DNA from: Monilinia fructicola
Taxonomy: Eukaryota; Ascomycota; Leotiomycetes; Helotiales; Sclerotiniaceae
Direction of reading: 5' to 3'
NCBI GenBank assembly: GCA_008692225.1
Contig: VICG01000001.1
Span: forward strand, 1,414,501 to 1,478,500
Length of the DNA stretch: 64,000 nucleotides
Shown: piece by piece, positions 13,033 through 25,145 of the stretch
Layout of the letters: every line of letters starts with the position of its first letter
Position numbering within the stretch: the first letter of the stretch is position 1
The notes under the pieces: generated by a model
The model's database searches: none
Seen by the model: only the letters and a program-made list of their open reading frames with translations
Told to the model about the DNA's origin: nothing
Made by a program: the position numbers and the translations under genes

Positions 13033-14428
13033 AATGACTTCGAAAGCGAGCAAGAACAAAATAGCACTGATAATTTGAGATAGGGTGGCATAGGCGTTCC
13101 CCGTAAATTCATCCTCGCCATTACCGATATGAAATTATAGGAACAAAGACGAAAAGTGACCTATACGGGATGGAGCCTAGTAGCAGGTATATTCTAGAAT
13201 GAAAGGAAAGTTCGGAGATTAGTTTGTGGAGAGACTTTCTATGAAAGGATTGCAAAATCTTGATTTGTATCTCGAAGTTGGGTAGGTATTCTTTGAGGTT
13301 GAGTGTCAAGGAACAAAGAATCATGTCGAGAACTAAAACTAAAACCACTACTGGATCGCCGAGAGATAAACGTCTTGTAAAGAATAGTGTCAACGATTGG
13401 TATTCAAATAACATGAAAAGAACTCATGAATGAAAAACATATAATGAAATATCCAGATTAAATTTGAGGTGTGTGGTACGTGTGAAGGGGTGTATGAGAT
13501 ACTCACCATTTGCTTGAGTGAAGATGCTAGCTAGTTGAGCATATGCAGCTCTCAAGGTTTTCCAGTCCCTTCAACAATACCAGTGCGGTACCTTGATTAG
13601 AGATTCAAAGAGTTTCATCACACTATCTCTCTTATTACCAAACATGCCGAGAAGCAACAAACGATTGCCGAAGCAAATGACTGGACTATTCTCCAAAAAG
13701 AGAAAATACGGTCGACAATTACTAATCAAAAAGGTTTGAAAACTACCTGCGCATTAAAGACGCCATTGCAGATACTTCCACATCACCGCAAACTTCACAT
13801 GAAGTTACTCCATGAGATAGGTACTGAAGAACTGGATTGCATTTCTCCCGTTCTTTTCAAGATGGATGATGCTCCTGAGGTAATACCCGCCCACGAAGCT
13901 CTTTCAGGAGTTCGGCTGTTAAGTTACGAGAACTAGGTATAGGTTCTAACTAACCTTAGAAAGTCGTCTCATACTTCCAAGGTTCCGGCATACAAATTGT
14001 CAGAATAGACTTTTCAATGGAGCAAGATGCCTCTTCTCGATCGAGAGAGGTCTAGCTTCTTGAAACGAGCTGCGAGCGAAACGTTCTAATTCTGTTGAAG
14101 CCAATATTAGATGCAGTTTTTTGAGTTTTATGTTTGTGTCCAATGTCCAGGTATACAGACTATATTTTAGCAAAGTAGACGTAGTCCTAGAAATAAGGTT
14201 TCCCCTGCGACTAGATATCATATATCTACAAATCCGGCTTGTTTGTAAAGGAAAACAGTTTGTTCTTGTACCTGTGGTCAAGCGTCCTGGGGTCCTGTGC
14301 CATATCTGTGTGGTATATGTAATTGTAGCTGAGGAAGAACTGACTCTGATCAAATCAAAGTAAATATGCTACTCCCCATGCCGAAATCAGGGCTAGTGGT
14401 CAATAACTGCATTGATTGCTCGAAATAA
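13033..14428. other. Intergenic; only short doubtful frames
   Basis: No frame with convincing coding character. A 66-residue plus-strand frame at 13736-13936 and a minus-strand frame at 14000-14353 look incidental. Confidence 0.4.
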
Positions 14429-15783
14429 TCATTCGCTTGTACCGTCCTCTTCGCTGTTCTCAAGATCTTCCATCGTCTCTTTCTCTTTTGTAACGTTCGA
14501 CTCCAGATCAGCCTTGGAACTTTCAGCCTGTGAGCTAAAATTGCTTCTAGTTTGGCCAAATTCTCTTGAAGGAGCATGAATGCCTTGTTTTCGAAGATGC
14601 TTCTCCTTTTCCTTCGCTCTATCAACAGTCTCCCGGTTATCATTCCATATTTTAACCAGCAGCTTCCCAGAGAACACAATTTTCTGAAATTGTTAGATAT
14701 GGTGGTGATAGCAGTATTCGGTATGATTTCCTCGATATCCCTGAGGACATCCCTTTGGCCGCTCTCCCAGATATTGTTACACACTTGAATGAGAGCATTT
14801 TGGCATGCAGAAACATGGCATCTAATCCAGGCTCAGCGAGCATCAAGAATATTGCCTCCAGAAAGCTGTGTGCGGTGAATTCACAAGATCATCCAACAGA
14901 TGTAAGAATCGTGAGACAGGGCTCGAAATCCTCATTGAATTTGTGGTAGTAAATGGGTGTTAAGAAGCGCACTTTCACAGGCCACTCGGGAAAATCAATG
15001 GGAAAGTAAATATGTATTCAGAAGAACCCCCCGCGTAAGAGCTATCGGCTGGACCTTTAATGCATGCTAATGCATTTTCGGGGTCCTTTGTGAGCTTAAA
15101 ACCACCAACTACACTCATCTACAAAACAAGGGGACATATAATGAGACAAGGAGCTGTATTATCGGTATCAACAGTTTGATAATTGTCCAATAACCGCCTG
15201 ATAGCTTCAGCTGAAGGACCTGATGGACCCCATGGCCAACTAGTGTCGATACCAGACCTACTTGCATGCCTCAACGGCGAATTGGACACGCCGCTCATGC
15301 TCCCTCTTAATGATCGCCCACATCTGCTTTGAAATTGATTAATCATCAGGAACTTTCTTAGGCTTGAGAGGTCAATCGGGATAACCCGCCATGCTGACGA
15401 CAGCTTGCTGTGAGTCTTTGATTCTTCCAAGACAGAACCCGTAGAGCCAGAATGGTCTTTTCATATAGTCCACGACTCAAAATTGAGGCTTTCCAGTTTC
15501 CCTGCTCTCCATTCAAGGCAGACTCTCGCAAGATGCAAGAGTGAGTGAGAAGATTCCAAGGATTCTTCGAAAGATTTAATCCGGTAAAGATTGTGCATGA
15601 TGAAGCTTTGGGAATGAGAGGATATCGATGCAAATGGGGCCAGACGAGTAGATAAAGACGAACATCATTTTGAATCGTGACCAGAGGAGGTGCGATGTGA
15701 TTTTTGAAACAAAAGTGGCAAGTCCAGTGGTCACGAGTGACGTTTGGATATCTTTTTGTGGTCAGGAACTGTTGGCGTTCCAA
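14429..15783 (-). pseudogene. Broken gene with E2 (UBC-fold)-like segment
   Basis: Coding-like segments occur in different frames in the same direction. From 5' to 3': a Cys-containing stretch (RDHWTCHFCFKNHIAPP, about 15730-15680); a segment reading MWAIIKREHERRVQFAVEAC (about 15325-15262); one with SWPWGPSGPSAEAIRRLLDN (about 15240-15180); then a UBC-like core from 15118 with ACIKGPADSSYAGG, FPIDFPEWPVKVRFLTPIYY and CLTILTSVG. A TGA follows exactly where E2-like proteins have Trp (VG-W-S). The frame then continues through LEAIFLMLAEPGLDA, and a charged C-terminus (14677-14429) reads KIWNDNRETVDRAKEKEKH. At least three further frame changes are needed (near 15003, 14800 and 14684). The classical E2 catalytic Cys was not identified. 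Some frame changes could be introns, but the in-frame stop and their number favour a pseudogene. Confidence 0.45.
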
Positions 15784-16640
15784 AGTTATCCTTGACCTTA
15801 CCCAGTCAGTAGAACCAACTTGGAATTCTTGGCAATGCGATTACTGTAAAATCGATATCGATATCGATATCGTCCATTCATTGTCTGATTGAATGGTGAA
15901 AGAAGAATCCGCAAGAACAACATAAGAGACTCTGGCCGACTACGTATGAGCAATGAAGAAGGATGAGGAAGAGAACATCTTTGGTATCTGGTCTTGTCTT
16001 GTCTTGTCTTGTCTTATTGTTGCTCTTGCACCAGATGATGTTGTCCATGACAGAATAGTTCTATGCGCAATGCACATGGAGAATGAATAGATAGCCTTAC
16101 ATCAGACGAACTGACCTCAACTCAACCTTACCCTCACTCAATGTAATGACGAAAAAAGGTCGGGAAAGTGCAATGCCATCGAACCATATACACAGACAAT
16201 TAATTGCAAGACGGATGGAAATGGGCAAATAAACTCACGACGGACGAAATGAAATGCGATCATCGATTCATGGTCATCTCCGGCCAAGAGCGATGCAATC
16301 AATAGAACTATTGCCTACCTAGTATTTAGAAGTATAGGGAATTCAGCCCATTGGACATAATAAAGTTCTTGGACTTTGGAGCATCGGAACACTCAAGTGG
16401 TGTGATTTCATCAGCCCATATTCAGCACGACGAGAATGACACAAAGTAATTAATTACCCATGATTGTGCCAAATGTAAGAATGATAAAGATTATATAAGA
16501 AGTATGATATGAGAAGAGATAAAATGCTATTTTCCAGAAACCAAATCTCTTTTCCTTCATTCTCATCTATTCAGGATTGGCTGATTTGTGCTCGTCATCG
16601 TCAATTCAGATATAATCGTGATCATCTCGTAATCTCAACC
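15784..16640. other. Intergenic, promoter side of the NmrA-like gene
   Basis: No gene seen. It contains a tetrad of short 'tcgata'-type units near 15850 and a (gtctt) x5 repeat at 15991-16015. Confidence 0.5.
15991..16015. repeat. Microsatellite (gtctt)n
   Basis: Five exact tandem copies of gtctt. Confidence 0.85.
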
Positions 16641-17569
16641 ATGCCATTCGACATCAACATCAAAAAGGTCGCTTTAGCCGGTGTTAGTGCCCCCTTGCCC
16701 CCTATACTATATAAGCACCATCAAGTAACAAAACCCAGGCATCCGGCCCAGTAGGCCAAGCCATTCTCGCTGAGCTCCTCAAGTCAGGACTCTTCGACAT
16801 TACAATTCTCACCCGAGACTCCACCGCCCATCAATCACTCTTTGCCCCCGCGGTCAAGGTAATCCAAGTAGATTACACCTCGCTCGCATCTTTAACCCAC
16901 GCCCTGAGCGAGCAAGACGCCCTGGTCTCCGCCATCGCACCCCCCGCCATCCCCGCCCAGAAACTCCTCATCGACGCCTGCATCCAAGCGCACGTGCACC
17001 GCTTCCTGCCCTCGGAATACAGCTACGACTTCACGTCGCCCACCATCCGCTCCCACCCCACCGCGCTCGGCACCTCCAAGATCGCGATCGAGGAGTACCT
17101 CCAAGCGCAGGCCACGCACAGCTCGCTGAGCTACACGCTGCTCTTCTGCAACCCGATCCTCGAGCTCAGCCTGAAGAGCAACCTCTTCTTCCACTTCCCA
17201 AGCCGCACCGCGAGGCTCAACCCCCAAACGAGCCGCGCCCCCATCTCGCTCACCACCCTCCCATCCCTCGGCAAAGCCGTCCGCAGGATTCTGACCCATC
17301 CCCGCGAGACGGCCAACCGTCCCATCCGCATAAAAGACATCGATGTTTCCCACCAACAACTGCTGGCCATCGCCCAATCACTGACGCCCGGGCAAGAATG
17401 GGATGTTCGTGTCGACGCAGAGTCTCCCTCCGAAGCAGATTTTGCTTTTGGGGGAAAGTATGAGCGCGTTCACAATAGCGTTTTTGGTATCAAGGAGATG
17501 ACGGTGGCGGATCTGGAGAACTTGGTAAGGGTCACGCTTAGTGGAGCGGAGAAGGGGGAGAGCCCATGA
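16641..17569 (+). CDS. NmrA-like / isoflavone-reductase-like NAD(P)-binding protein
   Basis: Two exons, 16641-16682 and 16739-17569 (873 nt, 290 aa); intron 16683-16738 (56 bp). The splice joins KKVALAG to ASGPVGQAILAELL, giving the GxxGxxG dinucleotide-binding motif (GASGPVG) right at the N-terminus. Next come TILTR at the end of beta-2, where NADPH is selected, and HRFLPSEYSYD, the typical FxPSE(F/Y) segment of the isoflavone reductase/phenylcoumaran benzylic ether reductase group. The family includes small-molecule reductases and redox-sensing regulators such as NmrA. The length suits a short atypical SDR enzyme; the substrate is unknown. The protein has no signal peptide. Exon 2 is markedly GC-rich with C-ending codons, unlike its flanks. 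It converges on the CLIP-type gene. Confidence 0.87.
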
Positions 17570-18192
17570 TGGGTATCACGGTGGTATGTTGTATACCTGT
17601 ATTGAAGATGGCGTTATGGAAATGTGGTCGGGAAAGTGCTTTGGGGGTGTTAGGAAGGGAATATTTTTGGGGGGATGTATCAACGCATCTAATGTACTCT
17701 GCGCCCAATGGGCCACTATTTTGAATAGTCTGGATCGAAAAGTTATGATGATAATGCTGGCTAGGATGTTACTGCCGCAAGGGTTCACCGACGATTATAT
17801 GTAGGAAAATTTCATCAAACAAATAGTGCACATTTCCAGCAATTGAGAAACCCTTGCAAATCAGAATTAAGTTGTATATTGTCGTCATTAATTTAACAAA
17901 GTATACTACATGATCATTAGGTTCAACTCATGTTCTCCGTCCTCTCCTTCCTTTCCCCATTTAATTCATCTTCATCTCATCCAATTCTCGTAAAAACATC
18001 ATCTTCCCTCCCACTAATCTTATCGCATAAAAAGCATACATGAAACAAAGAACCGAAAGGGTATATTGCAGACGGATAACACTCCTTGCAATGCAATGCG
18101 GCCTTGCCCATAACTAATAACTAACAACAAAGAAAGGGAAAAAATGGCATCGCGAAAACAGTCTATCCTGGACCAATTATAGTCGTAATCTC
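17570..18192. other. Convergent intergenic spacer
   Basis: Holds the 3' ends of the NmrA-like gene and the CLIP-type gene. No gene is supported. Confidence 0.5.
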
Positions 18193-20822
18193 TTAAAATG
18201 CATCTTCAAACGGACAGTCAATGCTATCGTGCCCATCTCGTTCACATACACCGCACCATTTATCCATATTTATTACCCCACTTTCCTTTCCTGGAGCAGC
18301 ACCTGGTTCCATAGGATTGAATGCGGTCTTGATAGGTGAGGCATCAGATGACTTCTTTGCCGGTGCCAATGGTGCTGGTTTATATTTCTCATGAGATGAA
18401 TTTGGTGAAACCTTGAGTCCTTCCATGACAGCATCTTTTCCTGTCTTTTGCTGTGGAGCAGACTCATTCTTAGAAGAGCTTCTGCTATCACCACCAAACA
18501 TGGGGCAATGCAATACATCATGGCCTGAAGTATCGCATAACTCGCAGAAATCCTCTGAGAAGCTATCATTCTCTGGCATCGTCTCCAAGTTGTTGTGGTG
18601 AGCATCGGAGGCTCCTTCGCGGTCCCGCCAGCTTCCGACTGCGTCTTTAGTATCTCGGGGAGTATTTCTATCCTGGGTCACAGTTGGACTGCTCATGGCA
18701 CTGGTACGATGCGTAGTAGGATTGCTGATGCTTCCCCTTCGTAGCCCCTCTAACTCGCGCTCCATCTGCTCTTCCTTATTGGCTTTGCTCTCTACTACGG
18801 CACGAAGCTCGCTCACTTCCCGTTCCAACTTCTCCCGGGTACGACGCTCCTCCTCGGACACTGAAGCGTTTTCTGTATGGCTTCTGTTGAGTCCTGGTCG
18901 TAAGGTGCTTGGGGTTTTGTCGTGATCCGAGGAATTTTCATCGGTTATGATATCTCTGCTGAGTGAGTGGATGATAGCTTTCAATCCACGAATCTCGTCA
19001 TCTCGTTGCGCAATCTCTTGGGAGTGTGCTCCCGCATCTATACTCGCATGAGGTTTTGCATTATTAAGAGCTTCGGCAGTCTTCTCCCGCTCACGACGAA
19101 GTTCAGATCGGGTTCTTTCAACCTCTCCACGCAAAAATTCAACTTCACCGCGAGCTTCGGCTTCACCACGTCGAGCATCTTCGAGACCTTCCTCAAGCTC
19201 CTGAACAAGCTCTTCAAGCTGTTTCAACTGTACAGCAACATGCTTGACGTCATGATTGTTCTCCTGCATTAATTTGAGCTCCATCACAAGATGACTCAGG
19301 CGCTCCTCGTATACTCGCTCCGTTTCGACGCCGGCCATCTCAAGGGTGTCTATTGTACTCCTGAAATCAGCTCGATGCTGGTCAAATTCGGCTGTCAACA
19401 TGGCAATTTTTTCATTCTTTTTCACGAATTGTCGCTCTCAGTTGTGATGCATCTTTGTCCTCCATGCTTCCCCGACTATGTCTATGGCCGCCCGTGTTCT
19501 CATTGGTGTTCTCCATTAATGATTGTACACTGCTATCCATATCCTGTAGACTCTTTTCTAGTTCTTTTAATTGCCTATCACGATCCTCCAGCTGACTTCT
19601 TAATCGCTCAACCTCATCATCAGTAGCTCGGGATGTTGCACGAGATGCAGATCTTGATGCAGGTCGCAACTTTGCGTTGAACGAAGAGACTGAGCCAACA
19701 CTCCCATTTGTTGTTGTACGTGCAATTCCTGCAGGAGGCATATCTTCGTCACTGTAGTTCATTGCTCCAGGTCTATTCCCGGTTCCAAGTGCGGAAACGC
19801 TTCGAGGAGGAACTGGTGTCTTCACACCATTCCTTGGTGTGGTGTATCCAACTTTCTTACTTGGATCTCTTGAATCTTGTGTTCCTCTGACGCTCTGTCC
19901 AAAATTTGCAGGTGCAGGGCTTACATATCGAGATGTAACTCTCTGTGCAGGCGTACTTAGTGATGGTCTAGCATTGGCCACTCTTCGCACTGGAGACTCT
20001 GGTCGTGATGTGGTTGGCATGGCCATCGATGGACGTGTTTTCTGGACATATGGGCCTGCTGCTCTACCTGTGCCACCCAACTTTGACAAAGCAGGCGTTG
20101 GCGGAGTGTTTAAGGATGTCGGTGACAGAGGGAATGATTCATCATGCGAAGATGGGGTGCTGCGTCTTGTTGCTCTGCTGACCGGAAGAAATATTCCAGC
20201 ACCATCAATCGATGTTGAAAAGTAGTGAATTCTGTGTCACCCATCCATCAGTTCATTATTCTCTTTTTGCAGAGGTAGTTGATTATTTGTCTTACCCATC
20301 AACATCACCATTATTCTTCCCCTTGGAAGCAAACATTTCACTCAGCTCCACTCCAGCAAATACCCCCTTTTTGCCTTGCACACTGCCAACAAATTTGACA
20401 GTACCATACATATTACCAGGTACATCGACTATGTCGCCCACCTCCAATTCATCTGGCCCACCGCCAACTCGAGAAGGTGTGTATGGTGGCATATTGCCTA
20501 TTGTTGTTGAATCCTCATCAAAAACTGTCGAAAGAGGGTATTTTTTACTTGCATCTGGAATAGTCGCAAGTGAACCTGAGGTAAGGGACGCCAGAGAGAG
20601 AGAGACTTGTCGGGATGGCTTTGATCCAGGATTATCTAGTCCGAAACCCTGACCGTTATTAGAAGGATATGTGGGAGCGGGTGTAGCTCCTGAAGCTTGT
20701 AGTAATGCCAAATTATAGGACGCGTTGAGATTGGGTGTTGATTTGGCGCTTGAAAGTCCAGTTTTAACAAAGGTTGATTTTTTTGGTGACCTTTTCGGAG
20801 TCGAGATTCTTGTAGTCGACAT
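18193..20822 (-). CDS. clipA: CLIP-170-type microtubule plus-end protein, with a one-base frame break
   Basis: Exons 20822-20296 and 20231-18193; intron 20232-20295 (64 bp). The N-terminal 120 residues are Ser/Pro-rich and basic. One CAP-Gly domain follows (about residues 125-195: VGDIVDVPGNMYGTVKFVG, GVFAGVEL, GKNNGDVDG). Then come a Ser/Arg-rich linker, a long coiled coil (for example LKQLEELVQELEEGLEDARRG), and two C-terminal CCHC zinc knuckles, CELCDTSGHDVLHC and CGVCERDGHDSIDC, ending EDAF. This order is that of CLIP-170/Tip1/Bik1 proteins, which track growing microtubule ends and load dynein/kinesin cargo. Within exon 2 the frame breaks at a run of five T (19418-19422; A on the coding strand). 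Reading four restores ...LRATIREKNEKIAMLTAEF, the sequence expected for the family, and gives 854 aa. The usual CAP-Gly GKNDG is GKNNG here. Confidence 0.87.
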
Positions 20823-23007
20823 TTGTACCGCCCGCCAAAAGTATTGCCTATATTTATTAATTATATTGTTGTTGTTTAATCCACCCCTCACAATTCACCA
20901 ATATCAGCCAATCAAGGATCTTGGTTTATCTAGTGGCACCTCCTTTTAAAAATATGGGTTCTCTTTTCCTTTCTTCTCGTTTCTTGCGATAACATCAAAC
21001 TGATGAATGAATGCTTGTTTTGATTTTCAACAATCAAAGTTTCTGGATTGTGCCGGTAAGTGAAGGGTTTGTTGTACTTTTTATTGATTTTGGGTCGTGA
21101 GTCAGACGTGTAGGGTAATTCCAAGTACGTAGAGAGGTAGAAGAAGGGAAGGAAGAAAGAAAGAAAGGAAGAGAGATGGAAAGTCAGAAAGAAAGGAATA
21201 CCTAAGTAGATAGATCACCAGGATGACTAGAGAAAGAAGAAGAACAAGAACAAGAAGCGAATCAAGAGAAGGCAAGTGAGAGTGGCAGGCACGAAGGAGG
21301 CACTTCATTCATCTACGGCAAATAGAAGACGAGGTACCTGGTAGGTAACAAGGATGAGGAGCATTTGAGGAACCAGAGGGACAAGAGGAACAAGAGGAAC
21401 AAGAGGAAATGCAGTCTGCAGGAGAGAAGCTACAATCAATCCATCCATGGATGCCCGGTATGGCACATAATATATGTTTGTTTGTTTATCCGCGTAGGCA
21501 GGAACACTCATCTGATCCCTGCAATGCAATCGAGATATCACATCACGATGAACCTGAGCATACTGAGAATAGGAAGAAGGACAAAATTCCAACATCGAAT
21601 GCCTACATACGGAATACATACGTACCGTACCGTACGTGCCTTTGGTGGCATAGCCAGCCAATCGCATGAATAGCATCAAATTGCAGCTCATCCATTCCTT
21701 GTTCCATCAGTCACTCCATCATCTCATAATACAGTACTCCGTACAGAGTACTGTACTCATATGGAAGTCAAGCCCGGACCCATGAAGCATCTGCAAGTCT
21801 ATTTCCGATGCAATCCACTATTCTGCTGGAAGAGGCATAAATCAGCTATCCTCATCACTCGATAGTCCAACGAAAAGGCCTAGTTGACCTTCTGCAGCTT
21901 CAGTTGGTTGTCTGTATTCAGTAGTTTTATATTATCCCCCTCTCTCGGCCCCTTCTCCCCATGCAAAGGATTTCTTATGCAGTAGTACAGTATCTTCAAG
22001 CGATCAATGCTTCCCGACGGCTATGACTCTCTTTAACTGATACAACCATCGTCTAATACAATTTCCCATCAATTGAGAGGCACCTCTATTTGAAGGCCTG
22101 GGTCACTGGGTGTGGTGAGCATCTTAAAATACCCACCGAGTAGACATCGAATCTTCAGGAAAGAGCAGAAACCAATCACTGGAAATATGTATCGTAGGTG
22201 TTGTATTGCCAAATGGTGAGTGAGTGTGTAGATTGATAGCAAACATCCGAAACATAACCTGAACTTCAAAGGATCCAATTGTCTATCAACTGCTAGAATA
22301 AAGCTGCTTCGTTGGCAGCGAGTAGAAAGAAAATGGCTTGGCTCCGGGAATTCGTCCATTTTGTTGCTTGTCCAACATTGTTATGATGTCAGGATAACCC
22401 TGGCCCCTGTAATCAATGCAGGTACAAGAAGTATGAATACCGTCATCTGAGATGTGAAGGGAGGATTTTGTAGCGCTGCAAAATGTAAAAGATGTCGATA
22501 GCATTTTTGGACTGAGATTTGGTTGACATTTTTGGGCATTTTTGAGATTTCGTACAAATTCTATTTATCATGACTTTCTCATTTGAATTCTGTTCTGATA
22601 GCTTCTTCTCTTCCTAGTAACTACTGAAACTATGGATTGTGCTCTGCTCTGCTCTGCTCTGCTCTGGCGAGGTCTAGGTAGCCGATAGCTCTACCCTTGC
22701 TAACCCTAAATCTGTGCGATGCTGACTTGAAGAGCTTGATATTCAACAAGGCCGGGAAGCGGCATAAAACTTTTCTTCTGGTGCTCTTTGTTGAAGTTCA
22801 CACACGTTCATGCGGTGGCGATATTTCCATTGCTATTTTTCCAGTCAGTGGGTTGGTGATTTGAGGGCCGAGGCGAGATACAAGTATCGTTGATCCACTA
22901 TCAACGTACCTCATAAACCGAGTACATAATAAAGGTTGTTTGAAACAAACTTTCCGACTTCACTTGGAAGTGTCGTATTACTATCTTTCTTGCAAGAGAA
23001 TTTCCCT
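20823..23007. other. Intergenic with purine-rich and tandem repeats
   Basis: About 2.2 kb. It includes a G/A-rich tract (21130-21260), a 9-bp tandem repeat (acaagagga, about 21381-21409), a palindromic tactccgta...gagtactgtac cluster near 21735, and the (gctct)n microsatellite listed separately. No gene is supported; this is the promoter side of the CLIP-type gene. Confidence 0.5.
22641..22666. repeat. Microsatellite (gctct)n
   Basis: Five tandem copies of gctct within intergenic DNA. Confidence 0.85.
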
Positions 23008-24026
23008 TCAGTCCGTAGATCTTCTGCGTCGTTGATGTTCATAGATATCGCCTCGCTCAAGTGGTCTAGTGCCGTCATTCAGAACCATAGCTTCTCTGTG
23101 ACGCCTCCTTAGATGCTCCTCTGCCGTACTCTGATCTCTTGGTCTTCTTTCAGCAAACATGCTTTCGAAATCTTCCATGTCTTGATCCTCACTCCCTGCC
23201 AGGGCGAGATGCATTGCGGCCAAATCAGGTCTTGCTGGTATCAGTTTTGCTTCTTCTAAGCGTTTTCTGCCCTCGTCATCATTGAAAATCGGCACAACCA
23301 CCCGATTCAAGAGCTTCTCCTTTTTGAGTGAATCCATAAAATTACTAGAACGTGTCTCCACAGTTGTACCCCAAGGCTCCTTCACCAGCCAACGTTCTAT
23401 AAAGCCAGCCTTTAGAAGCTCATGAACATCGTATTTGCATAGCAATTCGTATATTATTCTCAGGCAGCTTATTTCTGCCATGTCGCGAAGGTACCAGTTG
23501 TCCCAATCTGGATCGTATTCATGGTGCTCATAGTCATCCACAGAGTATTCCAGGCTCTTGACCAGTGCTTCGTATGTTTCGGGTTTATGTATTCGAGTGA
23601 CAGTTGCTAGAAAATTGAATGAGTTGAAGTAGCATGTTGGCAAGATTAGGAATACATACAGCCGTTCACCATCATAATCAAAGCTCTGATTGCCCGCTCG
23701 CGTCGGTCATATTCTGGTCGGCTAATCTCATAAAGTAGGGTATTGATAGCGAATTCGTTGTGAATCGCACGCTCACAAACAATGATCGAAGCAGTTTCTT
23801 GAATCCCATAGTTTGGGTTGTTCAACAGTTTATTCAACGTACCGAGTTTTAAGGAATCTTCGGTTTTCTGGTCGATGAAATGCGATTTGTTCTCGGTGGG
23901 TGGAATGGTAGCTGCTTCACGAAAATGGATAAGACGATTACGCACAAGGGCCAAAACGGCACAAGTTGTAATTCCTAGGCCCAGAAATAACAACCGCTCC
24001 TGTCCTATTGGCGATATCATCGCCAT
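23008..24026 (-). CDS. Conserved fungal membrane-anchored protein, possibly ARM-like
   Basis: Two exons, 24026-23660 and 23606-23008 (966 nt, 321 aa); intron 23607-23659 (53 bp, GTATGT..TTTCTAG). Start at MAMISPIGQ. Residues about 10-32 (LLFLGLGITTCAVLALVRNRLI) form a single hydrophobic segment that could anchor the protein in a membrane. The rest is soluble and rich in helices with short Leu-containing repeats (LKLGTLNKLLNNPNYGIQE, ASIIVCERAIHNEFAINTLL, RRERAIRALIMMVNG), which look like armadillo-type helices. The C-terminus is charged and ends in RRRR. I cannot give a function. An earlier in-frame extension exists upstream, but it lacks a good ATG context. Confidence 0.75.
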
Positions 24027-25145
24027 GGTTGGTGATACTACATCCAGTAATTCGAAATGGTAATGTTGTGAATTCAGGTTATTTTGTTTAGAATCTGGAA
24101 TGGATCTTATGTGAGCTATACAAATCGAGAAATCCGTAACACCGGGCGGTGACAAAGGGCAATTCGATTGCCTTGTGGGACAACCCACCTTTCCAAGTTC
24201 CAGGTTGGCTTCACTGTACAGCCCTGGAGTATCTAGTCTGGCCTAATGTCGGGATCATCCTTTTGCGGGGTTTTGGGTCTCGCCAGTTTCAATATTATCA
24301 ACATCCATCGGCGTCAAATAAGCATGGCACATGATTCAGAGACGACACTTCTTGTTGAAGCAACTATATATGAATGAGTCTCATTTGTGAGCCTCAGCAT
24401 TCACAGCTCAAGAAAGCTGCTCCGTTAGAAGGGATGATTCGATCCAAAATAGACGATGCAATGGAATAGCAGCATTCCTAATTGGGCGGTCATAGAACCT
24501 CCAGGGCTAGTGAGAAAGTCTAGATTAAGACTGAAAAATACATGTAACTTTCACTAAATGCGGTGAAGAGTTAGAACCGCGAGGAATTTTGTTTAGAAAA
24601 GGTCACAGCCCGTAAGATCTATCGTTGATATAGCTGATATAGCTCTCCCAATCTGGAATTGAGCAGATATATGAACTGACTAGAATCCAACTCGTCATGC
24701 AGAAAAGTTCACGTTCCGATCAAGCACTGCAAGACTTACATTCGCTTTTCTCTAACTATGCCGGAACGAGCGGGTAACGATCTTTGGCCCAAAAAGTGAT
24801 ACTAGACATTGACAGTCCATCAGGTCGTTGGTAAAAAATTGAACTACTTGAAATGTGATGTCAATCAGCCCATTACTTACCCAAAGATACAAGTAGAGGA
24901 CCAGATATCTGTATTCAAACCGGGTATCTCAATAATGAGGGGTGCCTTTTAGACACGAAAGCTTTCATTTTCCGAAAAGTGTGATTATTTAAGTGTAGTC
25001 TGACGATCAATGAAGAATCGATGTTCCAACTGGATTCAAACCCCCGCAATCCGTGCCCTTGGAGATCCCGTTGACATGATTAACATAAAAGCGGCTGTCG
25101 TAGGTACATATAATTATTCTCTTGATGTGATCGTATAATCAAAGC
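24027..25145. other. Intergenic
   Basis: No gene is supported. It contains the promoter of the 23 kb gene and the 3' flank of the Kre9-like gene. Confidence 0.5.

Noticed and set aside
4442..17569. A secondary-metabolite cluster suggested by an MFS transporter and an NmrA-like enzyme
   Set aside because: They are 10 kb apart, separated by housekeeping genes, and no synthase, P450 or pathway regulator is present.
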